A stretch of DNA of 21,974 nucleotides from Subdoligranulum sp. CAG:314 (GTDB lineage Bacteria > Bacillota > Clostridia > Christensenellales > CAG-314). The stretch covers positions 100,398-122,371 of the forward strand of contig FR900999.1 in the NCBI GenBank assembly GCA_000437915.1, written 5' to 3'. Position 1 is the first letter of the stretch, and every line of letters begins with the position of its first letter. Of the stretch, positions 1 through 7,541 are shown piece by piece. The position numbers were made by a program, and so were the translations under genes. Below the pieces are notes generated by a model, which had not been told where the DNA came from, searched no databases, and was given only the letters and a program-made list of their open reading frames with translations.

Positions 1-1224
1 AGGAAATCCAGTGCCGTTGTGGGGGTGATTCTTGTGCTTGCCGTCATCGCGTGCGGCGCGCTGTATTATTACGACATAACGCCCTTCAACTTCGAGCTCG
101 GCAGCTCGTACGGTTTTAAATATTATAAAAACGCGGTAAAAAAGGTCGTTTCAACCGTTGACGGCGAGCTTATCGTGCACATGATAGACGTTCATCAGGG
201 GGACAGTATTCTTTTGCAGCTGCCCGACGGCAAAAATATGCTTATCGACGGCGGCGACAAGGACAGCAAAATCGCAGCGCATATTATAAATTACCTGTTC
301 GATTACACCGATTTAAAGGACGAAAACGGCAAAATAACGCTTGATTACGTTATGCTTACGCATACCGACGCCGACCACTGCGGCAGTCTCGACAATGTAA
401 TCGCGCACGAGGACATCGACGTGAAAAACGTCTACCGTCCTATGGTTGTTGCCGAAAGCAAGTATTTTTCAAACGACCCGTTGAAGGAGTATGCCGAGGA
501 AATGAATTATGCGGTGGATACCGTCACCACTCAGGCTTACTCCGACTTTATGAACGCCGTGTACGGCGAGCCGACGCTTGAAAACGTCTATTACAATCTC
601 GAAGGCATGACGATAGGCGGAGAGGACGCGGGATACATATTTTATTTTTACAATCCGTCGGTGGAAATGTACAAAACCATTAGCACGGCAAAGCAGAAAA
701 ACAACGTGTCGCCCATGATGCTTTTGGAGTTCAACGGCCGCAGAATTTTGCTTACCGGGGACAGCGACGAGGAGGCTGAGGACAATTTCATCGAAAACGT
801 CAGCAACCGTCTGTTCGACAATGATTTTGACGGAGACGTCGACGTGCTGAAGGTGGCGCATCACGGCGGCAGAGAGTCTACCAAGCAGGAGCTGCTTGAT
901 ATGCTTATGCCCGAATACGCCATGATTTCCTGCGGCGAAAATTCTTACGGCCATCCCAGACCTGAAACTTTGGAAAAGCTTGCGGCAAAAAACACTCGGG
1001 TTTATTGCACTTACAGAAAATACTCGACGGGCGCGGAGGATTATCCTTACAGCTCGGATAAATTTGACGGAAACATCAGGATGAAAGTTGACTCGGAGGG
1101 AAATATCTCCTTTGATTTTGTCGCCGACCTTATAGAAAGCGCCAAGACAACAGCGTCATCAAACAAAAGCGGCGAGCTTTTGCGCGCCGCGTTTATGGGA
1201 CTGCGCCGCCGTTTTTGCGCCTGA
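1..1224 (+). CDS. Membrane-anchored ComEC-type metallo-beta-lactamase fold hydrolase, 5'-partial
   Basis: The frame is open to the window's first base. The first possible start is a GTG at 19, but it would cut off basic residues (R-K-S-S) just before a hydrophobic stretch (about residues 2-18 from that GTG), so the true start is probably upstream. After this single N-terminal anchor comes a metallo-beta-lactamase domain of the ComEC/Rec2 C-terminal type: H-T-D-A-D-H at 115-120, L-T-G-D at 245-248, A-H-H-G-G at 280-284 and Y-G-H-P at 310-313. The metal-binding set looks complete. The ComEC channel segments are absent, so this is a stand-alone hydrolase, probably facing outside. Relatives are annotated as hydrolases of uncertain substrate; nuclease or phosphodiesterase activity is possible. 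It ends 3 bases before the aroC-aroB start and is probably co-transcribed with it. Confidence 0.85.
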   Translation, partial: RKSSAVVGVILVLAVIACGALYYYDITPFNFELGSSYGFKYYKNAVKKVVSTVDGELIVHMIDVHQGDSILLQLPDGKNMLIDGGDKDSKIAAHIINYLFDYTDLKDENGKITLDYVMLTHTDADHCGSLDNVIAHEDIDVKNVYRPMVVAESKYFSNDPLKEYAEEMNYAVDTVTTQAYSDFMNAVYGEPTLENVYYNLEGMTIGGEDAGYIFYFYNPSVEMYKTISTAKQKNNVSPMMLLEFNGRRILLTGDSDEEAEDNFIENVSNRLFDNDFDGDVDVLKVAHHGGRESTKQELLDMLMPEYAMISCGENSYGHPRPETLEKLAAKNTRVYCTYRKYSTGAEDYPYSSDKFDGNIRMKVDSEGNISFDFVADLIESAKTTASSNKSGELLRAAFMGLRRRFCA

Positions 1225-1227
1225 GCC

Positions 1228-3234
1228 ATGCTTGTACTCAGCTTTGACGGCACGTCGCACGGAGCGGGATACTCCGCCGCGTTGAAAGGAGTGCCGCGCG
1301 GTTTTGAAATTTCCGTTGACAAAATCAAAAACGAATTGAGACGCCGCCGTGTCGGCGTGGGAAGAAGCGAAAGGCAGCTTTCGGAAACGGACGAGATAAT
1401 TTTTCTCAACGGACTTGACAACGGGGTGACGACAGGCGCCGTATTGAGATTTTTCATACCCAACGCGGTTGAAGTTGCGTCCGACGGCACTAAACCTATC
1501 ACGGCGATACGGAGCGGTCACGCCGATTTGGCGGGCTGCGTCAAATTGGGGCTTGAAAACGCCCGCCCCGTCTGCGAGGAGGCAAGCGCGAGAAACACCG
1601 TAGTCTATACTGCGGCGGGAGCGATATGCAGGCAAATCCTTGAAAAAAAAGGTTTAAGCTTTTTTTCCTATGCGGAGAAAATAGGCGGAGTCGAGACCTC
1701 TCAAACGGATTTTGACACGCAAAGTCTTTTGCAGTCCGAAAAGCGGCGCGTGCGCTGTCCCGACCCTGCGGCTGCGCTCGCTATGGAAAAGGAAATAATT
1801 TCCGCCCGCGAAAGAGGGGAAACTTTGGGAGGCAGGGCGCGTGTGCTGTGTTTCGGGTTGCCGACGGGTACGGGCGAATTTAAGAGTCTTGAAGGGCGGC
1901 TGTCGGGCAGGCTGGTCGGTCGGCTTGCCTCCATTCCCTCAGTCAAGGGAGTTTGGTTCGGAGACGGAGAAAACTATTTTCCCGACGAGCTTGCCGCAAA
2001 AGGGAATGAAATAATTTACGCCACAAATCGTTGCGGCGGCGTCGTCGGAGGCATGAGCAACGGCAGGGAAATCAGCGTAGCTTTGGCCGTCAAGCCCGTT
2101 CCCACACGCAGAAAAAAATCGGAAACGATAGACATAGTTACCCGCAAAACGGTTGAGACGCATTTTGAACGCGCAGACGTTTGCGTGGTTGAAAGCGTCG
2201 GAGTAATCGCCGAAAATTTGCTTGCGTTTGAATTGCTCGATTGTATTCTGGAAGAAAACCGAGTCGTATTCCGCAGGTTTGACAAGAGCCTTTTCGACGG
2301 AGAAAACACGGTTTTCGCTACCGACGCGGTTGTGGCGGACAAGCTGGGACTTTATGGCGAAAATGTTTTTTGCTTTGAAAAGGGAGAACGCGCCAAGAGC
2401 TTTGAACAGGTGACGAAATTTCTGCAATTTTTGTCGGCGCGCGGCTGCGGCAAGGATACGCTTGTGGTTGCCGTCGGAGGCGGCTCGGTGGGGGACGCCG
2501 CAGGCTTCGCGGCGTCGGTGTTCTGTCGCGGCGTAAGGCTCGTGCAAGTTCCTACCACGCTTCTTTCGATGCTGGACAGCTCGGTTGGCGGCAAAACCGC
2601 CGTGGATTTTTGCGGCGTAAAAAACGCTGTGGGGACGGTTTATCCCGCCGAGACGACCTTGGTCGATTTTTATCTTTTGGATTTTTTGCCGCGTTCCCTT
2701 GCGGACGAGGGCAGGGGAGAGCTGTTCAAGTACGCTTATCTTGACGAAAATATTTCTCGGCTGATTGACGAAAACGCGGATTTGAAGGTTCTTGTCGAGA
2801 GTTGTCTCAAATACAAGCAACGGATTGTTTCAATCGACGAGTCCGACCTGCTGCTCAGGCGAAAGCTGAATCTCGGGCACACCTTGGGGCACGCTTTCGA
2901 GATGGCTTTCCGACTTCCTCACGGTCAGGCTGTCGCAAACGGATTGTTTTACGAAACTCAAATCGCCTGTTTTCTGAAAATTTGCAGCCCTGATTTCTGG
3001 AAAAAGAAAAGGGCAGTGTTGCATCAAAACTTTGAAATAATTAAGGAGTTCGACGAAGAGCAGATTGTCGCTCTTTGCCTGTCGGACAAAAAAAATATAT
3101 CCCGCAAAATTTCGCTTATGCTTCCCGACGGACGTTTCGGAGTGCGCGAAACTTTTTTGAACGCGGAAGAATTGAACGGACTTTTGAAAAGATGTTATTT
3201 GAACCGGGAAACTACAATTTCAATTCTCGTCTGA
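1228..3234 (+). CDS. aroC-aroB: Bifunctional chorismate synthase / 3-dehydroquinate synthase (AroC-AroB fusion)
   Basis: This 668-residue protein joins the last and second steps of the shikimate pathway. Residues 1-345 are chorismate synthase (EPSP to chorismate, reduced FMN needed): G-T-S-H-G at 8-12, R-S-G-H-A-D at 95-100, S-A-R at 120-122, and G-G-V-V-G-G-M-S-N-G at 270-279. The C-terminal signature reads R-A-D-V-C-V-V-E-S, where the family usually has R-H-D-P-C..P-R. Residues 346-660 are 3-dehydroquinate synthase (DAHP to dehydroquinate, NAD and Zn): G-G-G-S-V-G-D at 417-423, V-P-T-T-L-L at 441-446, S-S-V-G-G-K at 451-456, and probable metal ligands E498, H551 and H565. The AroB part lacks roughly 35 N-terminal residues of stand-alone enzymes. 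No clear Shine-Dalgarno precedes ATG 1228, so translation is probably coupled to the upstream gene. There is no stop or frame change at the junction. Confidence 0.9.
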   Translation: MLVLSFDGTSHGAGYSAALKGVPRGFEISVDKIKNELRRRRVGVGRSERQLSETDEIIFLNGLDNGVTTGAVLRFFIPNAVEVASDGTKPITAIRSGHADLAGCVKLGLENARPVCEEASARNTVVYTAAGAICRQILEKKGLSFFSYAEKIGGVETSQTDFDTQSLLQSEKRRVRCPDPAAALAMEKEIISARERGETLGGRARVLCFGLPTGTGEFKSLEGRLSGRLVGRLASIPSVKGVWFGDGENYFPDELAAKGNEIIYATNRCGGVVGGMSNGREISVALAVKPVPTRRKKSETIDIVTRKTVETHFERADVCVVESVGVIAENLLAFELLDCILEENRVVFRRFDKSLFDGENTVFATDAVVADKLGLYGENVFCFEKGERAKSFEQVTKFLQFLSARGCGKDTLVVAVGGGSVGDAAGFAASVFCRGVRLVQVPTTLLSMLDSSVGGKTAVDFCGVKNAVGTVYPAETTLVDFYLLDFLPRSLADEGRGELFKYAYLDENISRLIDENADLKVLVESCLKYKQRIVSIDESDLLLRRKLNLGHTLGHAFEMAFRLPHGQAVANGLFYETQIACFLKICSPDFWKKKRAVLHQNFEIIKEFDEEQIVALCLSDKKNISRKISLMLPDGRFGVRETFLNAEELNGLLKRCYLNRETTISILV

Positions 3235-5195
3235 ATTTCGGCGACAAATCGATAACCCACCGCGCGTTTATCTGCGGTGCGCTTGCCGAGGGGACGACCG
3301 AGATAGAAAACGCCTGCATTTGCAGAGACACGCTGTCGACGGCGGACTGTCTGAAAAAAATGGGGGCGGATTTTGTCTTTCGCGGAACGTCCGTTACCGT
3401 ATACCCGCTCAAAGCTCTTCCCTCCCGAAACGAGCCTCTTGTGCTGGACTGCGGAAACAGCGGCACGACGGCGCGGCTGCTTGCGGGCGTCGCCGCGGGG
3501 CTTGGAATAAGAGCGGTGTTCAAAGGAGACGCTTCCTTGTCGCGACGGCCTATGGACAGGGTTATCCTGCCGTTGCGGGAAATGGGATTTGACATACGGA
3601 AAACCGACAACGCTCTTTTCGTGACGGGAGACAGCACTTGCGTGCATGACGAAAGGGAATTGTCTTTTGAAACCGCGTCCGCGCAGGTCAAGGGCGCGTT
3701 GTTGTTTGCCGCGCTTGTATCGGGCGGAACAATAAAAATAACGGAAAAAGTAAGGTCGCGCAACCACACCGAAATCATGTTAAGCCATCTGGGTGCGCGT
3801 ATAAAAACGGACGGAAATGAAATCCGACTTGAAAAGAGCAGGATTAAAGGCGCAAAGTTAAAAATCCCCAACGACGTTTCCACCGCCGCGTTTTTTATTG
3901 CCCACGGTTTGCTTGGAGACGGAGCGGTTTTGAACAATGTCGGCGTCAATCCCACGAGAACGGAATATATTTCGCTGCTTAAAGAAAGCGGCGCGAATAT
4001 AGAAATCTCAAACGAAAAAAATGTCTGCGGAGAAGCGGCTGCCGATATTTCGGTAAAAAGAAGCGCGTTGAAGCCTTTTATTTGCCGCAAGGAGCGGTCA
4101 AGGCTTTTGCTTGACGAAATACCCGCTCTCGCAGTTTTGGCGCTCACGGCAAAAGGCAGAAGCAAATTCGAGGGCGTCGGCGAGCTTGCCGCAAAGGAAA
4201 GCGACAGGCTTGCGGGCGTTTGCGGGCTTGCAAAAAGCTTGGGTGCGGACGCAGCAGTATGCGGCGACTGTCTTGAAATTTACGGAAAGGGGTATATCGA
4301 AGGAGGGCAGGCGGACACGCTGAATGACCACAGGCTCGAGTTGGCTGCGGCGACTGCGGGGCTGCACAGCAAAAGGGGCGTCGAAACGTCTTTCGGCTAT
4401 GCCGACGTTTCCTGTCCCGATTTTCTGAAAATAATCGGAGCGGAAAAATTTCGACTGGGACTGTTGGGCGGCGATATAAGTTCAAGCAAATCTCCGCTGC
4501 TTTTTTCGTTGTTTTCGGATTATTTCTCCGTGCCGCTAAGCTACGAGCTGTTTGAAACGGACGCAGCCCGTTTTGACGACACTCTTAAAAAATTGAAAAC
4601 CTATGCCGACGGATTCAACGTGACAATGCCTTACAAAAGTAGGCTAAGCTCCGACGGTATGCCCTCGAACACGGTGCTTAACAAATGCGGACGGTTTTTG
4701 CCCGCCGTTACGGACGGCGACGGAGTTGTTTTGTCGCTTGCGGCCCACAAAATCGATGTAGAGGGCAAAAAACTGCTGCTCATAGGAGCGGGCGGCAGCG
4801 CGGCAGCGGCGGCCCGCGCGCTTGCGGACAGAGGGGCGAAACTCTGTTTTGCAAACAGAACGCAGGAAAAAGCGCGTGAATCGGCGAGTCGCTTCGGAGG
4901 AAAAATTTACGAAAAAGGAGTTGTCTGCGACGGGATTCTTAGCTTTGTACCCGTATTCGACAGGCTGCTTTTCGCGGACGAAAAGGACGTCGCGGCGGCT
5001 GAATTTGTGCTGGACGCATATTATTTTCGCGATACGCGCCTCCTGCAATGCGCGCGAAAGTACGGAAAAATCGCAGTGGACGGATTGGATATGCTCTTTT
5101 TTCAGGCAATCAAAGCCTTCGAGATTTTTACGTCCGTCAAGGCGTCCGATGCCGATACGGAAGCGCTTTATGCGCTGTTCAGGAGTAAAATATGA
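3192..5195 (+). CDS. aroA-aroE: Bifunctional EPSP synthase / shikimate dehydrogenase (AroA-AroE fusion)
   Basis: This 667-residue fusion has an EPSP synthase domain (about 1-417) and a shikimate dehydrogenase domain (about 420-667). AroA motifs: D-K-S-I-T-H-R at 18-24, G-N-S-G-T-T-A-R-L at 88-96, S-L-S-R-R-P-M at 115-121, S-A-Q-V-K at 163-167, R-S-R-N-H-T-E at 188-194, D308 in L-L-D-E-I-P, K-E-S-D-R at 335-339, and N-D-H-R at 378-381. AroE motifs: S-S-K-S-P at 431-435, N-V-T-M-P-Y-K ending at catalytic K482, T-D-G-D-G with D508, G-A-G-G-S at 532-536, N-R-T at 555-557 (suggesting NADPH), and M-L-F-F-Q ending at Q638. The frame is open upstream, but ATG 3192 fits where AroA proteins begin and still overlaps aroC-aroB by 43 bases in another frame. 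The AroA N-terminus is slightly short. All recognised catalytic residues are present. Confidence 0.92.
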   Translation: MLFEPGNYNFNSRLNFGDKSITHRAFICGALAEGTTEIENACICRDTLSTADCLKKMGADFVFRGTSVTVYPLKALPSRNEPLVLDCGNSGTTARLLAGVAAGLGIRAVFKGDASLSRRPMDRVILPLREMGFDIRKTDNALFVTGDSTCVHDERELSFETASAQVKGALLFAALVSGGTIKITEKVRSRNHTEIMLSHLGARIKTDGNEIRLEKSRIKGAKLKIPNDVSTAAFFIAHGLLGDGAVLNNVGVNPTRTEYISLLKESGANIEISNEKNVCGEAAADISVKRSALKPFICRKERSRLLLDEIPALAVLALTAKGRSKFEGVGELAAKESDRLAGVCGLAKSLGADAAVCGDCLEIYGKGYIEGGQADTLNDHRLELAAATAGLHSKRGVETSFGYADVSCPDFLKIIGAEKFRLGLLGGDISSSKSPLLFSLFSDYFSVPLSYELFETDAARFDDTLKKLKTYADGFNVTMPYKSRLSSDGMPSNTVLNKCGRFLPAVTDGDGVVLSLAAHKIDVEGKKLLLIGAGGSAAAAARALADRGAKLCFANRTQEKARESASRFGGKIYEKGVVCDGILSFVPVFDRLLFADEKDVAAAEFVLDAYYFRDTRLLQCARKYGKIAVDGLDMLFFQAIKAFEIFTSVKASDADTEALYALFRSKI

Positions 5196-5620
5196 AAATA
5201 CTTGTTTTAAACGGAGTAAATCTCGGTCGCCTTGGAAAGCGTCAGCCTGAAATTTACGGCTTTGACACTCTGCGCGCTTTAAACAAAAGGTTAAAGCGTT
5301 ACGCATCGGCAAAAAACATAACTCTGAAATTTTTTCAGACCGACAGCGAACCCGCTTTGCTCAAAAAAATTAACCGTGTTTCCTTAGACGCGATTATTTT
5401 GAACGCGGGGGCATGGTCGCATTATTCCTACGCGGTGCGCGACGCTGTGGCGGCTTGCTGCGTACCCGTCGTCGAGGTGCATTTGTCGGACATAACGGCG
5501 CGCGAGTCTTTCCGAAAAATCCGCGTGCTTGAAGGCGTCGTTGCTGCTGCGTTCTGGGGAGAGGGCTTGGGCAGCTACGAAAAAGCCGTTGATTTTCTTG
5601 CGGCGGAGGCAGTACGATGA
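5192..5620 (+). CDS. aroQ: Type II 3-dehydroquinate dehydratase
   Basis: This 142-residue protein is of normal family length. It converts 3-dehydroquinate to 3-dehydroshikimate in the cytoplasm; type II enzymes form dodecamers. Visible family residues: R17-Q-P-E-I-Y22-G containing the catalytic tyrosine, N71-A-G-A-W-S-H77, V-E-V-H97 with the catalytic histidine, and R104-E-S-F-R108. Two places depart from consensus. The usual N-L-N-x-L-G loop reads N-L-G-R-L-G, so the second asparagine is Gly12. The usual Q-S-N-x-E-G reads Q-T-D-S-E-P at 49-54. The start is fixed by an ATGA overlap with the aroA-aroE stop (5192-5195). The 3' end overlaps aroK in the same way. Confidence 0.9.
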   Translation: MKILVLNGVNLGRLGKRQPEIYGFDTLRALNKRLKRYASAKNITLKFFQTDSEPALLKKINRVSLDAIILNAGAWSHYSYAVRDAVAACCVPVVEVHLSDITARESFRKIRVLEGVVAAAFWGEGLGSYEKAVDFLAAEAVR

Positions 5621-6147
5621 AAAAAAATCTGGCGCTTATCGGAATGTCGGGCACGCTCAAATCCACAGTCGGGCGCAGGCTGGCGAAAAAATTGCAGTTG
5701 TTGTTTATAGACACTGACGATATGATTGAGTTTGAGACGGGCAGGAGCATTCCGGAAATTTTCGAGCTTGCCGGCGAGGACTATTTCCGCAGTCTCGAAA
5801 GAAAGCTGGTAGCGTCTCTTTCCGACTATGACGGCGCAGTTATTTCTACCGGCGGCGGAGTCGGAGCAGACGACGAAAATATGAGGGCGCTTTCGGAGCA
5901 CTGTACGGTAGTCTGGCTTGACGCGACGCCACGCACAATTTTTTACAGACTCAAAAACACAAAGCGAACCAGACCTAAGCTTGAACCGTTCAGCCTCAAA
6001 AAGGTGGAGGAGCTTTGCCTGTTGCGCAAAGCGGATTACGCAAGACACGCCGATGTGAAAATCGACACGGATTTTTGCAATGCCTCTCGGGTGGCGCAAA
6101 AAATAACGGATTTTCTCGATTGCGGCGTCAAGTTGCAGAATAAATGA
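5617..6147 (+). CDS. aroK: Shikimate kinase with altered Walker A motif
   Basis: This 176-residue P-loop kinase phosphorylates shikimate with ATP to shikimate 3-phosphate. Family features: an N-terminal strand and P-loop at 9-17, F-I-D-T-D-D at 30-35 (D34 for shikimate), I-P-E-I-F with G-E-D-Y-F-R58, S-T-G-G-G at 77-81, a lid-region R-P at 119-120, and R137-K-A-D-Y. The P-loop reads G-M-S-G-T-L-K-S-T: Lys15 and Ser16 are kept, but the glycine before the lysine is Leu14 (codon CTC at 5656-5658). This glycine is close to invariant in Walker A motifs, so activity may be changed. The ATG overlaps the aroQ stop as ATGA, and the operon ends here with a hairpin just downstream. The family assignment is secure; catalytic competence is not. 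Confidence 0.87.
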   Translation: MKKNLALIGMSGTLKSTVGRRLAKKLQLLFIDTDDMIEFETGRSIPEIFELAGEDYFRSLERKLVASLSDYDGAVISTGGGVGADDENMRALSEHCTVVWLDATPRTIFYRLKNTKRTRPKLEPFSLKKVEELCLLRKADYARHADVKIDTDFCNASRVAQKITDFLDCGVKLQNK

Positions 6148-6148
6148 C

Positions 6149-6190
6149 AACAAACCCGCCTTGCGAAGCAAATCGCAAGGCGGGTTTGTT
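6149..6190. terminator. Bidirectional rho-independent terminator
   Basis: A perfect 17-bp inverted repeat (arms 6149-6165 and 6174-6190, 8-base loop) lies between the convergent aroK and small OadG-like genes. On the plus strand a T-rich tail follows from 6193. On the minus strand a weaker T-rich tail follows past 6149. The last base pairs reach into the stop codon of the minus-strand gene. Confidence 0.9.
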
Positions 6191-6395
6191 ACTCTTTTTT
6201 CTTATTTTTTGTTTTTCCGTCGCTGTTGCTTATTTTGTTCAGGAGATATACCGCCAGCACGATAATACCCGTAACCAAAAAAATTCCCACCATACCGATA
6301 CCCATTATCGAAAGAGATTTGAGTATATTGTCCGTTTTGACGTTACGGAAAAAATTTAAAATCGCGTAACCTATATTTACAAAAAATTCATGCAT
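6189..6395 (-). CDS. Small OadG-like membrane protein of decarboxylase operon
   Basis: This is the last gene of the minus-strand decarboxylase operon, 68 residues long. A TTG codon at 6419 could extend the frame, but ATG 6395 is preferred because an AAAGGAG-type site (6406-6412) sits 10 bases before it. After an amphipathic start there is one strong membrane segment (I-M-G-I-G-M-V-G-I-F-L-V-T-G-I-I-V-L) followed by a lysine-rich tail. The G-M-V-G-I-F-L pattern resembles the N-terminal helix of OadG/MmdD gamma-delta subunits. Position and size recall Veillonella MmdE, a small accessory subunit of methylmalonyl-CoA decarboxylase, but similarity over so short a helix cannot prove it. It probably helps assemble or stabilise the complex. 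Confidence 0.65.
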   Translation of the reverse strand: MHEFFVNIGYAILNFFRNVKTDNILKSLSIMGIGMVGIFLVTGIIVLAVYLLNKISNSDGKTKNKKKE

Positions 6396-6411
6396 AAATC
6401 GTTGTCTCCTT

Positions 6412-7530
6412 TCAGCCAATCATGCCCTGCACAATGGAAAGTATTAGCCCTCCTGCAATCACGGACGCTATTTGTCCGGAAACGTTCACGCCTACGGAGT
6501 GCATAAGCAGGAAATTTGATTTATCTTCTTCAAGCGCCATTTTTTGCACGACTCGCGCCGACATGGGAAAAGCCGAAATCCCCGCCGCGCCTATCATGGG
6601 GTTTATTTTTTCTTTGCTGAAAATATTGAGCAGTTTTGCAAGCATCACGCCGCCTATTGTGTCTACGATAAACGCGATAAGTCCGAGTCCCATTATAAGC
6701 AGCGTATTGAATTGGAGAAATTCGGCTGCTTTCATTTTGGAGGCGACGGTTATTCCCAAAAACAGAGTAATTACGTTTGCAAGCACGTTCTGCGCCGTGT
6801 CCGAAAGCGAGTTGAGTACGCCGCACTCACGGATAAGGTTGCCGAACATGAGAAAACCAATCAGCGCCAGCGCATCGGGAGCAAACAGCGCGACAATCAT
6901 CGTGACGATGATGGGGAAGAGGATTTTCGTAAGTTTGGAAACCTTTTTCCCCGAATAAGCCATTTTTATCTGTCTTTCCTTTTTGGTGGTGCACATCCTG
7001 ATAACGGGCGGCTGCACGACGGGAACCAAAGCCATGTAGGAATAAGCCGCTACCATGATTGCCGCCATATAATCGGATTTCAGTATGCCGGCGACATAAA
7101 TGGAGGTAGGACCGTCTGCCGCTCCGATGATTGCAATGGACGCCGCGTCTTTAAGCTCGAAACCGAGCAGGCTTGCGGTAAACAGCGTAAAAAAGATTCC
7201 GAATTGCGCCGCCGCGCCGAAAAGCATAAGCTTTGGATTTGTCAACAGCGGTTCAAAATCAATCATTGCGCCGATTCCGATAAACAACAGCAGGGGAAAC
7301 AACTCGTGAGAGTCGATTCCGATTAAGAACAGAAAATCAATGACCGCCTGTACTCCCGTTCCTTCTTCCGCAATCGGCAGATTCATCAATATGGCGCCGA
7401 AGCCCATAGGGAGCAGCAGCGCGGGTTCCATTTTTTTTGCAATTGCCAGATAAATAAGCAGACCGCCTATGCACCACATTATGACGCCCGGCAGGGTGAT
7501 ATTGGTAAAATTTTGGAATAGTTGTCCCAT
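6412..7530 (-). CDS. oadB: Na+-translocating decarboxylase beta subunit (OadB/MmdB/GcdB family)
   Basis: This 372-residue integral membrane protein is of normal family length. In this family the beta subunit decarboxylates carboxybiotin and couples that to Na+ export. Supporting features: many hydrophobic helices, I-I-G-A-A-D-G-P-T around 134-142 (the conserved Asp is implicated in Na+ and proton handling), A-Y-S-Y-M-A-L-V-P followed by Q-P-P around 162-175, and the C-terminal N-V-S-G-Q-I-A-S-V-I-A-G-G. It starts 11 bases after the biotin carrier gene, with only a weak ribosome binding site. The symbol denotes the family; without the carboxyltransferase the substrate could be oxaloacetate, methylmalonyl-CoA, glutaconyl-CoA or another. 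Confidence 0.92.
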   Translation of the reverse strand: MGQLFQNFTNITLPGVIMWCIGGLLIYLAIAKKMEPALLLPMGFGAILMNLPIAEEGTGVQAVIDFLFLIGIDSHELFPLLLFIGIGAMIDFEPLLTNPKLMLFGAAAQFGIFFTLFTASLLGFELKDAASIAIIGAADGPTSIYVAGILKSDYMAAIMVAAYSYMALVPVVQPPVIRMCTTKKERQIKMAYSGKKVSKLTKILFPIIVTMIVALFAPDALALIGFLMFGNLIRECGVLNSLSDTAQNVLANVITLFLGITVASKMKAAEFLQFNTLLIMGLGLIAFIVDTIGGVMLAKLLNIFSKEKINPMIGAAGISAFPMSARVVQKMALEEDKSNFLLMHSVGVNVSGQIASVIAGGLILSIVQGMIG

Positions 7531-7541
7531 AACTCATTTAC

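Noticed and set aside
3150..3234. Programmed -1 frameshift joining aroC-aroB to aroA-aroE
   Set aside because: I found no X-XXY-YYZ slippery heptamer in the right frame and no strong following hairpin. Ordinary translational coupling explains the overlap.
3212..4165. A 317-codon minus-strand open frame opposite aroA
   Set aside because: There is no ribosome site and no recognisable domain, and the plus strand carries intact EPSP synthase motifs throughout.
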